Shown piece after piece: positions 10,428-23,990 of a DNA stretch of 64,000 nucleotides (within the stretch, counting starts at the first letter, position 1; each line of letters starts with the position of its first letter). Origin of the DNA: Eulemur rufifrons. Lineage: Eukaryota; Chordata; Mammalia; Primates; Lemuridae. Under the pieces are notes generated by a model, which saw nothing but the letters and a program-made list of their open reading frames with translations, was not told the DNA's origin and ran no database searches. The stretch is from assembly GCF_041146395.1 (NCBI RefSeq), contig NC_090999.1:66469001-66533000 (forward strand). The letters run 5' to 3'. Position numbers and translations under genes: made by a program.

Positions 10428-12754
10428 GTGATCACAGACCATTTTGAGGTTTAGATGAAGTTATGTGACTGTTTTCCACAACAAAATACGCACAAACAAA
10501 AATGCCATTTCTCACATAGCTTCAGGGAGTTCAAAGAATTCTTAAAAGACTACCCATAAATCCCCCAAATGTCTGTGGGGCCGATTTATAACATATACAC
10601 ATGTACAATCCAAAATACATACTATATATGCATCTATACATATGCACATATTTATATATAATACACATGTGTAATGCATATATATTTATATAGATTTATG
10701 TATGTGTTTTTATCTATGGATATAGATATACATACACAGACATCTCAAAATACTTGTGGTAAATCCTATAATTAAAACATCTTTAGTAGGGTCCTTTAAA
10801 TACTGGAAAAGGTTGTGCATGACCTAACTTTCAAAGTTTAGGCAGAATAAAAAAAAATAATTAAAAGACGTATCTAAGATATGTTTGTTTAAGAACATGC
10901 CACTTATAAAGGTAGTCAGTGAAATATTACAATGTATGTTTCTACATTGAATGTCATCAATAATGCTATTGATTTTATCTTCTGAAGAATTACGTAGTAA
11001 ACACACACACACAAATCTTGAACAAACTAGATTTGGAGACCATCTGATGAGCATTATAATGATCAAGCATGAAGGAGAGTTAATTTGGCTTATACCAGCA
11101 ATTGCATTCCTGAGTCATAAGTTGATTCCATTAGGCCATGTTAATTAAAGGTGTGTCTTAGCCTAATTAGACCCATGGACCCAGTGACAGCATGACCAAG
11201 GAACCCAGTCATTTGAGAGGCCCCATCATTGCAGCCAGCCTGGGAAGAGTGTCACAAACCTCCCATGGCAAGACAGACCACTTGGCTGCAGTGATCTTTA
11301 GGAGTAAGGAAGGTGAAATTTTAGGGCCTGCAAAAGGCTGCAGACTTGTAGTGGGAACACAGAAGTCAAATACAACTTTCCTCTTTGAGCTGGCAATCCC
11401 TGAATTAGTTAGCTTCCCATTGCATATAAATCTTTTAAACTAAGAGTAATATCTGATAATATTTTTCTTTAATCAGTTTTGACACTTCTCAGAAAGTTAA
11501 TTATATTCTACAAGTGCTTTTTAAAGAATGATGTGGCCCTCTGATGGTGGGAACAGTGGGTGGTCATTTGAGATTGAAGGTGGCTAGGTGGTGGGTAATT
11601 AGTTCTGAGTAGTTTGTCTCAGCAGATACAAGACTACACTAAGGAGACCATCTTTTTGTTTTTCCCTTGAGGTATTTTTAAGATGGAAATTCTACTAATG
11701 TGCTACTAAAAAGTTCTGTTCTTTAAGTTGTCACATTTTCTTTTCATGGAAACTTACCAAGAAAGCTTTGCAGCTACCATAAAGAAAAAGAAGTGTATCA
11801 GGTGTTTTCCAGTTAAGAAAAATGCAAACACAACTTCATCCAACGAACAGTATTTATATATTATATAGGTTATCGCCTCAGATGGGAGAGTCAGTTAACT
11901 CAGGAGGAAAAAGGTCTGTGGTTATAGTTTCCTGAAAATGTATAGAATTCATTTTGACTATAGAAAACTCATAGAACACAAGAATGAATTAGTTATGGTC
12001 AAATATGTTCACAGTTGTTTATTGTACACCTACTATGTGCCAGTTTTGTGCACGGTGCTGTGGGCGTAAAAATTGTGTGGGTGGTCCATGCTGGCCCTTC
12101 TGTTGCATTTCTCCTAGATAAAACTATGTGTACATCCTAATGACCACTGAAATGGCAAAAAAAGTAACTATTTAAATTCTCAGGACATCTCCTTTGACTT
12201 AGAAAAAAACTCAAAAGGCCTCACTGCAGGTGGATCCTGGAAGCTAATCTGTGGCAGTTAGTTAGACAATCAACACTACCTCTGAAAACTGGACAAAAAT
12301 TATGTACCTTTAGAATGTCATCTTGGCATGTCCACAAAAATCATAAAATATTAGGAAAAAGACCACTTGGGGTTCAGTGAAACACAGGAATTTCAGAATT
12401 ATAGCTATATAGTTAATCCTTAATACACATCTTCTTTAAAATATGAGAATACCAAAGAAAGTTACTCGTACAATATTGTGATTTGATATCTAATGTTTTT
12501 AGAGGAGCAGAGAAGTATCATGTATTAAAAGCCAGGCCTTTCATTTTCTAAATTTCTTTAATAATTACCCTCCCCACCTTGCTCATAGTGGGCACTCACT
12601 GATTTTTTTTTTTTTTAATAAATAAAACCTGCCTCCCACATTTGCCTTCTCCATAAGCTTGGGATTTTCAGTATTAAAACTAAGTAAAACAGCTAGGATT
12701 TTGCCTTTGTGTAATTCTAGAGAGACAAATACTCTTGAGCTAAGAGGATTCTAA
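10428..12754 (+). other. CAST: CAST intron 1, no gene recognised
   Basis: An alternating AT/CA-rich stretch (many atata and acatata steps) runs from about 10590 to 10740. Text at 12020-12060 (attgtacacctactatgtgc) looks like an old SINE/LINE end. Nothing else could be assigned. Confidence 0.45.
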
Positions 12755-13010
12755 ATTTTTCAAAATTTTTTATTAGGAATTTTTTACATGTGCACAGAAA
12801 AAGAGAGGATAATGAGGTCTCCATATACCAATTAGTTGACATCAATAATTATCTTGGTGCCAATCTTGTTTTATCTATTAACCCTTACACCTACCAACAC
12901 ACACGTGCACACAAACCCTTTAAATATATTGTAAAATATAGGAATTGCAAATTTAAGTGTCATCCCTGTAACCAAATTGCCATAGATTGTTGGGAAAATG
13001 AATTCTGTAT
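12755..13010 (+). repeat. Old L1M-type 3' untranslated fragment (tentative)
   Basis: The order attaggaattttttacatgt, then gtctccatataccaatta, then gccaatcttgttttatctat follows a common mammalian repeat that I associate with L1M 3' ends. It is decayed and the family label is from memory. Confidence 0.4.
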
Positions 13011-13274
13011 TCCCCCATGTAGTTTATTTCCTTGGGTGTTATATGGAGATGTGAGACTAATATAGTTATGAGACAGAGTAATAAACAAAAACTTATTAGG
13101 TGAACTGGTAATGTTCTTTTCTACTTTAGAGAAGGTAAAATGTTCTAATGTTTACAGTCTTAGAAAATGAAACCTTCAAACCTTTTCTTCTCATATTCAT
13201 TTTGTTGGCACCTAATTTACCACAATCAGATTGATGCCAAGGAAAAAGAAAGGAGTGTAATAATTTTAATTGTA

Positions 13275-13445
13275 CTTTTAAAATGAACTAGACAATGGGC
13301 TAGGCTTCTCATTACCGTCAGCTCATTTCATAAATATGCTAGCTCCTGGGGTAGGTGCCATTAGCTATATTTCATGAGGAGAACCTTAAAGTTTAAATTA
13401 TTTGCCCAAGGTTACATAGCCTTCCAAATCTATGCTCTTTCTTTC
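13275..13445 (-). repeat. MIR SINE fragment
   Basis: Plus-strand text tgaactagacaatgggctag ... tgcccaaggttacatagcc fits the minus-strand MIR core. Confidence 0.6.
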
Positions 13446-13495
13446 CTATCAGAGTTTATCACAGTCAACTAAGAGACAGAAACAACTCTGAGTAT

Positions 13496-13798
<303 letters not shown>

Positions 13799-13811
13799 CA
13801 ACTCTGAGTAT

Positions 13812-14700
13812 GTAAAACAAAGGGAATAAAATGTAGGGAGTTGGTTACCCAGGTTATAGGAAAAGCTAGAAAGCCAGCAGGGGAGGGTGAGATTAGAAAT
13901 TGCAGGAAGCTGCTACTGTCCCTAGGCAGGAGGGACAGAGGAAGGAGCAGGATCGCCTTGAGGAAGCTGGAACCACAGCTGAACTGTCCTGAAGGAGATG
14001 CTACTGGAGAGGCCCCCAGAGGCAGAGAGAAAGAGGGGAGATACCACCTGGCCCCCACCTCCAGTCTCCTGGCTGTGCCTGCCATTGGCCAAACCCAGCT
14101 CGAGGCCCTCCATCAAGTGGAGTGCAGCAGAAAGATCAGCTGCGATACCAACAGAGCAGGGCTAGGGCCAAGGGCAAGGAATCCACCTGAAGGCATATAG
14201 GCCCGGGATCTGCACCCAGGGAGACTGTTTAAAGAAAACCCAGGTTTACCTTTTGCTCCTTCTGCTTGTTTGCTGAATAATCTTGTTTTAACAACCAGAA
14301 TACACACACAAATAGATTTTAAGGTATTCTGTAGGAAATATCAATTTGTACATTGTCTCTTAATTTTTTAAGCTGTTTTCTTGGCCTCTTCCTCTCTTGT
14401 CTAATTTCCTGATCTGACAAGAGCAAAAGTACTTCTCAGGGAATATTTAATGGTTTGTGGAAATGTGATCATTCAATCAAGAATTATTTATCATGGTCCC
14501 ACCACACAACTAGAAGAAAAAGAATATATGATTTACCATCTGATTGGGAAGGCAAGATGGTATACATTTATCAGGTAACAATAAGCAAGAGAGTATACAA
14601 TAAAGGGCTAATTTGTTTGCTTTACTAGCAAGTAGTCTAATGTGCAGATATGAGCATATGATGTTCCACTAACAGGGCAAGGCTCAGAATTAGAATTAAA
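13812..14700 (+). other. CAST: CAST intron 1, no gene recognised
   Basis: Overlapping frames of 60-120 residues on both strands near 13841-14307 are not recognised. The text around 14105-14280 could be old LTR-like sequence, but I cannot support that. Confidence 0.4.
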
Positions 14701-14710
14701 CGGGAAATGC

Positions 14711-14806
14711 CGGTGTGAACACAGGGCACTGTGCTCCTTCACTGAGCAGTCAGAGTTAACCCACTGGCCTGCCTGACCCTGTGAACTGCCCCATGGGGGC
14801 CGACAC
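14711..14806 (+). repeat. Unassigned repeat unit, copy A
   Basis: The block beginning tgaacacagggcactgtgct and ending cctgaccctgtgaac recurs about 1.49 kb downstream in the same orientation with a few differences. No known family is recognised. Confidence 0.6.
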
Positions 14807-14873
14807 AGTGGGGTGGTTTGAGAAGCAGAAACCTCCACTTCCTGTCATGGTGCCCACAAATCTTCCCTCAAAA

Positions 14874-15052
14874 CCAGTGTTTCCCGATCCTGGCTGCATA
14901 TTGGAATCAGCTGGGGAATTTTAAAATACTATATCCACGCCCAGGCCCCACCCTATTCAAACTAAATATAAATCCCTGTGCACTGGCACCAGTGTTTCCA
15001 AAGGCCTCCCAGGTGCTTGCAACGTGCACGGACGGATGGGAACCACCGTTAA
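14874..15052 (+). repeat. MER5-like hAT DNA transposon remnant
   Basis: The text ccagtgtttcccgatcctgg, then attggaatcagctgggg, then caggccccaccc, ending aaccaccg, follows the MER5A outline (cagtggttctcaaa ... agaaccactg). Confidence 0.6.
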
Positions 15053-15059
15053 CAGAGGC

Positions 15060-16198
15060 TTTCTAATCCTCAGGAGGCCCCTGCAACAAGCCTTTCTCCA
15101 CGTGTGTGACGGTGGAGTGAGAGCTGACATACCGCTGCTGGGAAAGTCCAGAGGGCACCAAGATAACCTTTTATTGCTTCATCATTTTGCCGCAGCTGTC
15201 CCTGGACATGCAGATATTATCTCCATGGCCTTGTCTCCAAGTCGAAGAAAATTTTCAAGTTTTCAAATAATTCACCCATTAAAGCAGATGATACAGTGTT
15301 TTTTAGTATATGTTCACAGGGTAGTGCAACCATCACCACAATTTTAATTTTTTTTTTTTAATAAGCAAAGGCATTTTAGAAGCACAGCTTTTGCTACTCT
15401 TTTCACAGCTGGATTTAGATTTGCAAAAGCTGTTTTTCTGTCTCCTTTCTTCTTTTATATGAGTAGACGTTTGTTTGATTTTTATCTTATTTTGAGTGTC
15501 ACGTACCCTTGTCTGTGCGTGTATCTGCGTGTATCTGGGTAACGACAGGGAGAGGCCCAAGTGCTGCAAGCTGGAGCCCAGCACTGGCAGAAGGCCTCAG
15601 CGGGGCAGGAGCGCGGGCTCCAAGCCCTGTTGCTCTTAGCTCTTGTTGATTTCCTCACGGGTTTATGGGTTTGCTGGAGCAGACGATTTTAAGCATCTAA
15701 ATGCTGTCTCCTAGAATGAGGACAAAGCACAGCTATACTTGCCAAATATGTGGTGCTGCTGGAGTGAAAACAGTTTGGAAAATATTCCTTGTTGAGGGAA
15801 GACAGGAAAGCCCTTTATCTGATTACTTCCCTGCCTCTGAACTCCTGTAGCACACACCACCTGTAGCCTTCATCTTAGCTCCCATGTGGTGTCCTGTAGA
15901 AATTCTTTACTGCCTTAGGGCTGGCTTCCTGTCTTTGGCCTCTCCAGCTGCTAGTACGGGACAGAATTCATAAGTATTGTGTGTTTGACTAATTTTATAA
16001 AACAAACCAGTTTTAGAATAGGAAGGTTTTCTGCTTTGTTGATTTTTGTGTTTTTTTGTTTTCATTTTAGAGCACTGGATTGCTCTAAGGCCTTCTTGAG
16101 GAAAATCAAAAGATCTCAGCTAGTTTTTAAGAAGATCCAGAGCAGCCCAGTCTCTGGCCCACAGACTATAATACTGACTAACGTGACCAAGGAAGCCT
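15060..16198 (+). other. CAST: CAST intron 1, no gene recognised
   Basis: A short segment near 15280-15345 (ttagtatatgttcacagggt) resembles an old interspersed repeat. A poly-T run lies at about 15349-15360. Open frames here are short and unrecognised. Confidence 0.4.
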
Positions 16199-16300
16199 TG
16201 TGAACACAGGGCACTGTGCTCCTTCACTGAGCAGTCAGAGCTTACCCAAAGGGGGAGCCCAGTGCTGCACCAGCTTCCTGACCCTGTGAACCCCACCATG
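16199..16300 (+). repeat. Unassigned repeat unit, copy B
   Basis: This copy begins tgtgaacacagggcactgtg and ends cctgaccctgtgaac, closely matching copy A at 14711-14806. It contains a short insertion (aaagggggagcccagtgctg) relative to copy A. Sequence outside the shared block does not match. Confidence 0.6.
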
Positions 16301-16704
16301 TGGTCCCCAAGCGCCCTGCCCCCTCTTACCTCTCCCCACCCACCAACTACATGCAGTAGTAGTAAGCAAAGTTTTCTCTCTTTCCTCTGAGAAAGATTTG
16401 CTGCAGGGTCCTGAGCTGGATCAAATCTGACATATATCATTCCCAAATATTTCATTCCACCCCCTCAATTATGTGAAGAGTGCTCAATTATTCTGTAAAT
16501 CCTGAATTTTAAAATCAGGCACTTTGAATCTCTCTCAGTGAAAAGATATAACTGATTTCATTATTAACCGACCGATGAGTAAGTCCCAAGAAATGATCAA
16601 GGCAATGGTCAGTTTATAAAGTTGTTATCTACTAGAAATTAAATGGTATTAGGGAATTCTTGTTAATTCTATTAGGGTGAAAACAGTAATAGGTTTGTAT
16701 GGGG

Positions 16705-16990
16705 AAATGTGCTCAATTTGAGGAGATGGATGGTGAAATGTTTTTTAAAGTTTCAGGATGTCTGTAATTTATTTTCCAGTACAGGTATATTTAGACAAAT
16801 AGATATTCTTGCTGCTGCTGCTGCTTCTTTCTCTCTCTCTCTCTCTCTCTCTCCAAACATGGCAAAATATGGCAACTATGTTAATACTTTTTGGAATCTA
16901 AGTGATGGGAATATGGACATTCATTGTAGTATTCTCACAACTTTTCTGTATGTTGGAAAATTTTCATAATAAAAAGCTAGGTTAAAAGAA
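16705..16990 (+). repeat. Old L1M-type 3' end with microsatellite
   Basis: The stretch gatgggaatatggacattca ... ttggaaaattttcataataa resembles a common old L1 3' terminus. It contains a (GCT)n tract at about 16810-16825 and a (TC)n tract to about 16853. Confidence 0.5.
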
Positions 16991-17344
16991 GGAACTGAAA
17001 AATTTAATCCAAAAAGTTCCAAAAAAGTTGGCACTTGATTATAAGTAATTTTTATTTATGTCATACTTTGTAATAGAGCTTTCTATTGAGAACAAATATT
17101 TCTTTTGACATCACAAAATAACAATGCTTATAATACCAAATTTTTAAGTTATAAATATAGCTCAGTATTTTTTAAAGCATTCATTACATATATTCCCCCC
17201 AAACTATAATTTGGAACCTGCATAATTTTAAAGGATTTTGAGCATTTCAATGGAAGCAAGTAACTGATGATGTTGGTTAATCTAGAGGACTACAGTGGAA
17301 TCCCTTTTGAAGTACCATCAGGAAACAATTTTTTAATCTTTTTT

Positions 17345-17683
17345 TTTTTTTTTTTTTTTTTTTGAGACAGAGTCTCACTCTGTTGCCCAGGCTAGAGTGA
17401 GTGCCGTGGCGTCAGCCTAGCTCACAGCAACCTCAAACTCCTGAGCTCAAGCGATCCTCCTGTCTCAGCCTCCCGAGTAGCTGGGACTACAGGCATGCAC
17501 CACCATGCCCGGCTAATTTTTTTCTATATATATTTTAGCTGTCCATATAATTTCTTTCTATTTTTAGTAGAGGTGGGGTCTCGCTCTTGCTCAGGCTGGT
17601 CTCGAACTCCTGAGCTCAAACGATCCGCCCACCTCGGCCTCCCAGAGTGCTAGGATTACAGACGTGAGCCACCGCGCCCGGCC
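17345..17683 (-). mobile_element. Alu, strepsirrhine type
   Basis: Reverse-oriented Alu with a T tract at the left end and the diagnostic insertion (tgtccatataatttctttct on this strand). The near-repeated flank tttttaatcttttt at both ends is the likely target duplication. It lies about 0.5 kb from an opposite-strand Alu at 18196. Confidence 0.93.
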
Positions 17684-18195
17684 TTTTTAATCTTTTTAAA
17701 GAAATCATTTATATACCTATATTTAAGGGAGAAAAGACTGTATGTACATTTACCGTGGGATAATAAATCATGATATATATTTGCCACATGAGCAGGAAGC
17801 AGAGTGGGACTATGTAGAGAATATGGAGCTTTGCACTGGACAGAAGAGAGTTGGATTTTCAAGTTTTCTTATTTGTAAAATGGAATTATAACACTTCCTG
17901 ACAAAGAAATGAAGCACTCAAAACAGCAAACACTCAATGAAAGAGTGGATATTGATATTGTTTCTACTTCACCTAATCTGAAAAAAATATGACTTGCAGA
18001 TAATAAATGGATATGATATCATGATTATAAAATTACCAGTTCTGGAAGGAGACAAATTTGGTAAACCTCTGTCTTTGTAGATCTTTCCTTATCAAATATT
18101 ATCTGAATGTTGAATGATTATTTTAGAGATGTTTAAAGAAAAATTTTAGTCAAAATATGTTGAACAGAGTTGATTTGAACAAAGAACAACTCATA

Positions 18196-18525
18196 GGCCA
18201 GGCGCGGTGGCTCACGCCTGTAATCCTAGCACTCTGGGAGGCCGAGGCGGGTGGATCGCTCAAGGTCAGGAGTTCGAGACCAGCCTGAGCGAGACCCCGT
18301 CTCTACTAAAAATAGAAAGACATTATATGGACAACTAAAAATCTATATAGAAAAAATTAGCCGGGCATGGTGGCGCATGCCTGTAGTCCCAGCTACTCGG
18401 GAGGCTGAGGCAGTAGGATCGCTTAAGCCGAGGAGTCTGAGGTTGCTGTGAGCTAAGCTGACGCCACGGCACTCACTCTAGCCTGGGCAACAAAGTGAGA
18501 CTCTGTCTTAACAAAAAAAAAAAAA
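18196..18525 (+). mobile_element. Alu, strepsirrhine type
   Basis: Forward Alu starting ggccaggcgcggtggctcac and ending in a poly-A tract. It is flanked by the perfect 14-base duplication aaagaacaactcat at 18181-18194 and 18526-18539. It carries the acattatatggacaactaaa insertion. Clean ends suggest a fairly recent insertion. Confidence 0.96.
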
Positions 18526-18539
18526 AAAGAACAACTCAT

Positions 18540-20642
18540 GAATTGGGTAGTACTCAAAACCAAAAGAGGTTCCAAGAGCTTCAGGCACCCCACCAGCATG
18601 AGCAGTGAGCTTTTGTATGCTGAATGTGATTGGCTACAGCTAGGCATTTACCTTATTCGGGTGTGGTCTGGTGGAAGGTTTGTATTTACATAACCAGTTA
18701 GCTGGCTGGCTGTTTGTGATTGACTGTCACTCACTTTTTGTTGTTGTGGTTCTTATTTGTTTGTTTGCCGTCAGTTACAAGAAATGCCTTCAAGTTAAGT
18801 TTCAGTTTGCTCCTGTAAGGGCTCTGAGTATATAGTACAGAGACAATCTCATGTTGATGGCCTCCTTACTTATTTTAACAGAGATAAGTAATGGTCCCCC
18901 CAAGTCTGGCTTTTACAAATGTTTTGTTCACCAATTACTCTAATATTTATCAATTACCATCTAGTTCTGATATATAAGTGGGCTTTAAAATGGTTCCTTT
19001 CTTTTTTCAAGATTCATTACTCAATGCTGATTGCCCTCAACCATAGGCAAACAAACCCTTGACTAGGACATATAGGTAAAGCAAGCCCTGTGTTGGGTTT
19101 CATCCACCAAGCTATTGAAGCCCGGCTGCTTTTCAGTGGATTCCAATCACTAATCCATGAGAGTGTTTCTTTTGGGTAAGGATTGTACACTCATGAAAGT
19201 GATTTACTGCTAGTTGTTCATACAAAGAACTTTTAAGGAAAGATTTCAGCCACATGTTCTGGTATTCCTTGGCCATTTTTAGTAGCATATCTGTTGATAC
19301 GATTAAAGGGAAAGTTAACTAATTCCATTTAGCATGGTATAGTGGCAAACAACAGATTTTAATCAGAAAAACTGACTTTGTGACATTTTCCCATTTACTA
19401 ATTATGTGTCCTTGTGAAAAACACAAAATAGCTGTTATTCTTAGTTTTCTCATTCACGAAACCACATGAGCCTCCTTTTTTGTATCAAATAAGAATGTAT
19501 ATGAAATTGTCTTATAGATAATAAATTATCTTCTTCATTGACTCACATATCCAGGTTGTGATTCTTCTTTAGGGAACATAATAATATTTTGTATTTTGAT
19601 TTAACTGAGGGTGTTTGGGATTGAATCTGATGGTAAGCTTTTATTTTTCTCATATTGGGCTCCCTTTTCCTAATTTCTTGAATATCCCACAGTATGCATA
19701 TAATAAAATAATTCTTTGTACTCCCTATTCAGGAACATATACTTTTTTTTTTCATTCTCAAACAAATTCAATAAACTTATGACTTATTTTATCTTATCAC
19801 CAAAACAAATGAGCATGTAAGCTACTTGAAGCTTTTACATACCATGTAAAAATATTTGCATTAAGGAGGAATTGGTTAATAGGTACAAAGTTACAGTTAG
19901 AAGGAATAAGTTCAGGTGTTCTATTGCACAGTAGGGTGACAATAATGCACTGTATATTTCAAAATAGGAAAAATTTTGAATATTCATTTGAAAGAAATGA
20001 TGAATGTTCATTTGAAAGAAGTGATAAATGTTTGCGGTGATAGATTTGGTAATTATCCTGATTTGATCATAACATAATGTATTCATGTATCAAAATATCA
20101 CATTGCATCCCATAGATATGTACAGTTATTATGTATCAATTAAAAATAAAATAAAACTTTAACAATTGTATTCATCCCCTGTGTCCTAGTAAGAAAAACA
20201 CTCTTGTTTCTAGACGTAATAAAATCTTAAAGCCATAATACATAGGAGAAGTTGCAGGATGGTCTTTGCCCTTGAGGTTTTATCCTTCTACATTGGTGAA
20301 TTCTCAGTTGGAAGAACCCCTGGGAATTCCCAAGAGCCATCAGAAGGGACAGGTGACTTGGAAGGTTATGGAGGACCCTTGAGTCCATGCTGAACTCGGG
20401 CTTACATATGGCTTCAGATACATCATGGTCCTTAGAGATCTCATCTCCCTGATGAACCAGATGTCAACCATGCTGGAAATTGGGGTTTTAAAATTCATGA
20501 GGCATTTTGTAGGAGATGAGATGCGCCTTGGCATCACCATCATCTCTGCATCCAGTTAATTACAGCCTGACTTTCTGGATCCCAAATGAATGTAGGTAGC
20601 ATCTCTTGATTTTTGAGAGCCACCTAACCTACAGTGGTATAG
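18540..20642 (+). other. CAST: CAST intron 1, no gene recognised
   Basis: A MIR-like piece on the plus strand may lie at about 19370-19460. A non-repetitive block at 20230-20560 has a 67-codon minus-strand frame I do not recognise. No exon-like frame with good splice sites is seen. Confidence 0.4.
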
Positions 20643-20658
20643 AATTACCAACATTCTT

Positions 20659-21363
<705 letters not shown>

Positions 21364-21481
21364 TAAAGTGGTCCCTAGTTTTTAAATTCTACGCATTTAG
21401 CTTTGGGGATTTAAAGTCACTATTATCTTATGTCATCTTGCTTTATTAAGAATTTTTTTTTTTTTTTTTACAATTTTATAG

Positions 21482-21544
21482 CAGGTCAGTGAAAAAACCA
21501 GTGGATCGCCTTCCAGACCAGTAGAAAAGAAAGGATCAGATGAG
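21482..21544 (+). CDS. CAST: Calpastatin exon 1y
   Basis: The frame reads QVSEKTSGSPS then RPVEKKGSDE over 21 codons, closely matching my memory of the human HVSEKTSESPS... segment of the XL region. A long T tract precedes the acceptor and donor gtaatt follows at 21545. The exon is phase 0 at both ends, so it can be skipped without a frame change. The acceptor reads tagcag, so splicing could start at 21482 (with the Gln codon) or at 21485 (without it). The first-exon partner is 1xa or 1xb. Confidence 0.95.
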
Positions 21545-23239
21545 GTAATTTCATTTCATTTCATTTTCTCTTCCTTTTAAACTGTAAGTTCTGTCTTGAA
21601 ATATTAAATAATGATGTAGCAAAGAGCTTCTACTGGAATATTGACAAATTTAGTTTTAACTAAAATTTGATTCAAGAATATAAGTGGAAATCATTAAAAA
21701 TAAATAAAAACTCAAATGTTCCCGGGAAAAGAATCTTTATAAGTAGTTTCCATTTAGAAATAGAATTCAGCTATTTGGAGTGTTTTCCCTATAGGAATTG
21801 GTGAATCTTAATTGTTTTCTTGGTCAACATGGCAAGCATAGAAGGGAAACCAAATGCTATAGTAGAAAGGAAAATCTTTCTTCATGAGAGTGCACCATGA
21901 AAGGAGGACAGTGGCAGCCTAGATTAAGCAGTCTTTCAGGTTTGTAAACAAAAGGAAAAGAGAACTATTTTCATTTTCATTGATTCTCTGGAAATACTAG
22001 TAAAACCAAATCTCCCCACTTTGAGATGGGTTTTCTTTGAGGCTGTGAATTTCTCCTTTCACTGCCTGACACACCATCACCTGCGCTGTCAACGTTGACC
22101 TACTTCTCTATGGAAGGGTCATGTGAAAGTTCTGTCGTTCAAAAGGGTACTGGATTTGCCTCCCTTCGGCTGCTTTTTATGTGTTACATCTCAATAGACA
22201 TATTCATTTTCATTCAGTAGAAATTGTGTCATTTCCAAGTTATAAAAATCACATAGGAAGGTCCTGAAAGGTATATGAAAACTTAGAAAGTGTAAAGTGA
22301 TCATTTTATTTTTCTCTACATTATGCATTAAACAGGTGTTTTTAGAAATTTAGTTCCTCTTCCTGCTTATTTTTCTGTAGTTTCAAAATATTCAATATGT
22401 AAGGAGGCTGCAAAGGCAGAGCCTGTTATGCATTCTGCAATGAGATTTACTCTTCAGTTTTCTACCATTGTTCCCATTACCAATACTCACGAAAATATAA
22501 TTTAGATTATTACTTACCAAGAAAATTTATAGTGAGTTTTTTATAGCCATAAATGGAAAATGTTTCTTTAAAAACAGAAAATAAAAGTAAACTTACATTA
22601 AAATTTCATCCCGTTTCTTGGTTAAATTATTAAAAAATAAATTTCCATTTGAAAAACCAAAATTTTTCTTTTTTACTAGGATAAAAATTTATGTTTGTTT
22701 ATACCAATCATTATGAATTTGTCAAGTCCATCTCAGATGTAGAGGAATTATAAGACCAAAAGTTGCATGGACCAGCAAGCCAAAGATAAAATGACTAGAG
22801 AGCAGGAAAAAGAAAAATGGAAACATTCAACATCAGCATCTTTAAATACAGTGGAATAAATAAGTCTTTCCAAACCTGCAATCAAATCTATTTAAAGTAT
22901 TTGACTGACACATCTGGCCACACTGGAGGAGTGTGAGCCTTTTAGCAACATATTTCAGTGAAGTCCTGGGGAATGAAATTTAAAGCACAAAATGGGCCTG
23001 ATCTCACAGAGCCAATTTTAAAAGCTTCCAATTTCACCATGGCTATATTTTTATGAGTAGAGAAAGGGAGATACAAAGAGAAGAGATAGAAATTGTGCCT
23101 TAAAGGAAAAAATATTTGGTACATTTTCCTTAGCTAAACAGCATTGGTGGCATTCTTTCCCTCGGCATTTACATTTCCTCCTTCTAAAATGCATGAATTA
23201 AGTATTGAATGACTCAAGTATTTTTTTATTTTTCTTACT
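21545..23239 (+). other. CAST: CAST intron 2, proximal part
   Basis: AT-rich, non-repetitive by eye. The tract just after the donor includes repeated tttcat units (21547-21566). No exon, RNA gene or clear transposon was recognised. Confidence 0.45.
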
Positions 23240-23990
23240 TTTTTGGTTTTAATAAAGTTAGCCTTTTTTTTAATCACAAAAGTGATACATACTTGTGAAA
23301 AATAAACAATATCACCGAGTCTTACCACTTAGTTGTAACTACTGTTACAAAATTTTGTGTGTATTCTTAATATGATAACATCACGTATTCATAATCATAT
23401 ATGCTGACTTTAGTACTTTTAGTAATCATACAGCTAAAATATAATCATTGAAGAAAATTTAGGAAGTACCAAAGAATTTAAAGAAAATAAATACCATCAT
23501 CTAGAAGTCTAGCACCTAGAGGTAAGCACTATTAACATCTTGGTGGTTTTCCCTTTGCCTTTTTTTTTTTTTTTGAGACAGAGTCTTGCTCTGTTGCCCG
23601 GGCTAGAGTGCAGTGGTGTCAGCGTAGCTCACCGCAACCTCAAACTCCGGGTCTCAAGCATTCCTTCTGCCTCAGCCTCCTGAGTAGCTGGGACTACAGG
23701 CATGTGCCACCATACCCGGCTAATTTTTTCTATATATTTTTAGTTGTCTGGCTAATTTCTTTCTATTTTTAGTAGAGACGGGGTCTCAATCTTGCTCAGG
23801 CTGGTCTCCAACTCCTGACCTCGAGCGATCCTTCCGCCTCGGCCTCCCAGAGTGCTAGAATTACAGGCGTGAGCCACCACGCCCAGCCTGTCTTTTTTCC
23901 TATACATATATGTTTAGTGAAATATTGCATAGCCCAATGTTTAATCAAAGATAACAAAGGAACACTATTAACATTTTAGCCTCTACTTAA
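23240..23990 (+). repeat. Old L1M-like fragment split by an Alu (tentative)
   Basis: The stretch atcacaaaagtgatacatac ... agcacctagaggtaagcact resembles a common old L1 3' region. It is interrupted by the Alu at 23560-23889. The family label is from memory. Confidence 0.4.
23560..23889 (-). mobile_element. Alu, strepsirrhine type
   Basis: Reverse-oriented Alu with a poly-T left end, the diagnostic insertion region ctatatatttttagttgtct and the terminal gagccaccacgcccagcc. Target duplications are not clear. It is the nearest Alu downstream of exon 1y and lies opposite in strand to the one upstream. Confidence 0.93.
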
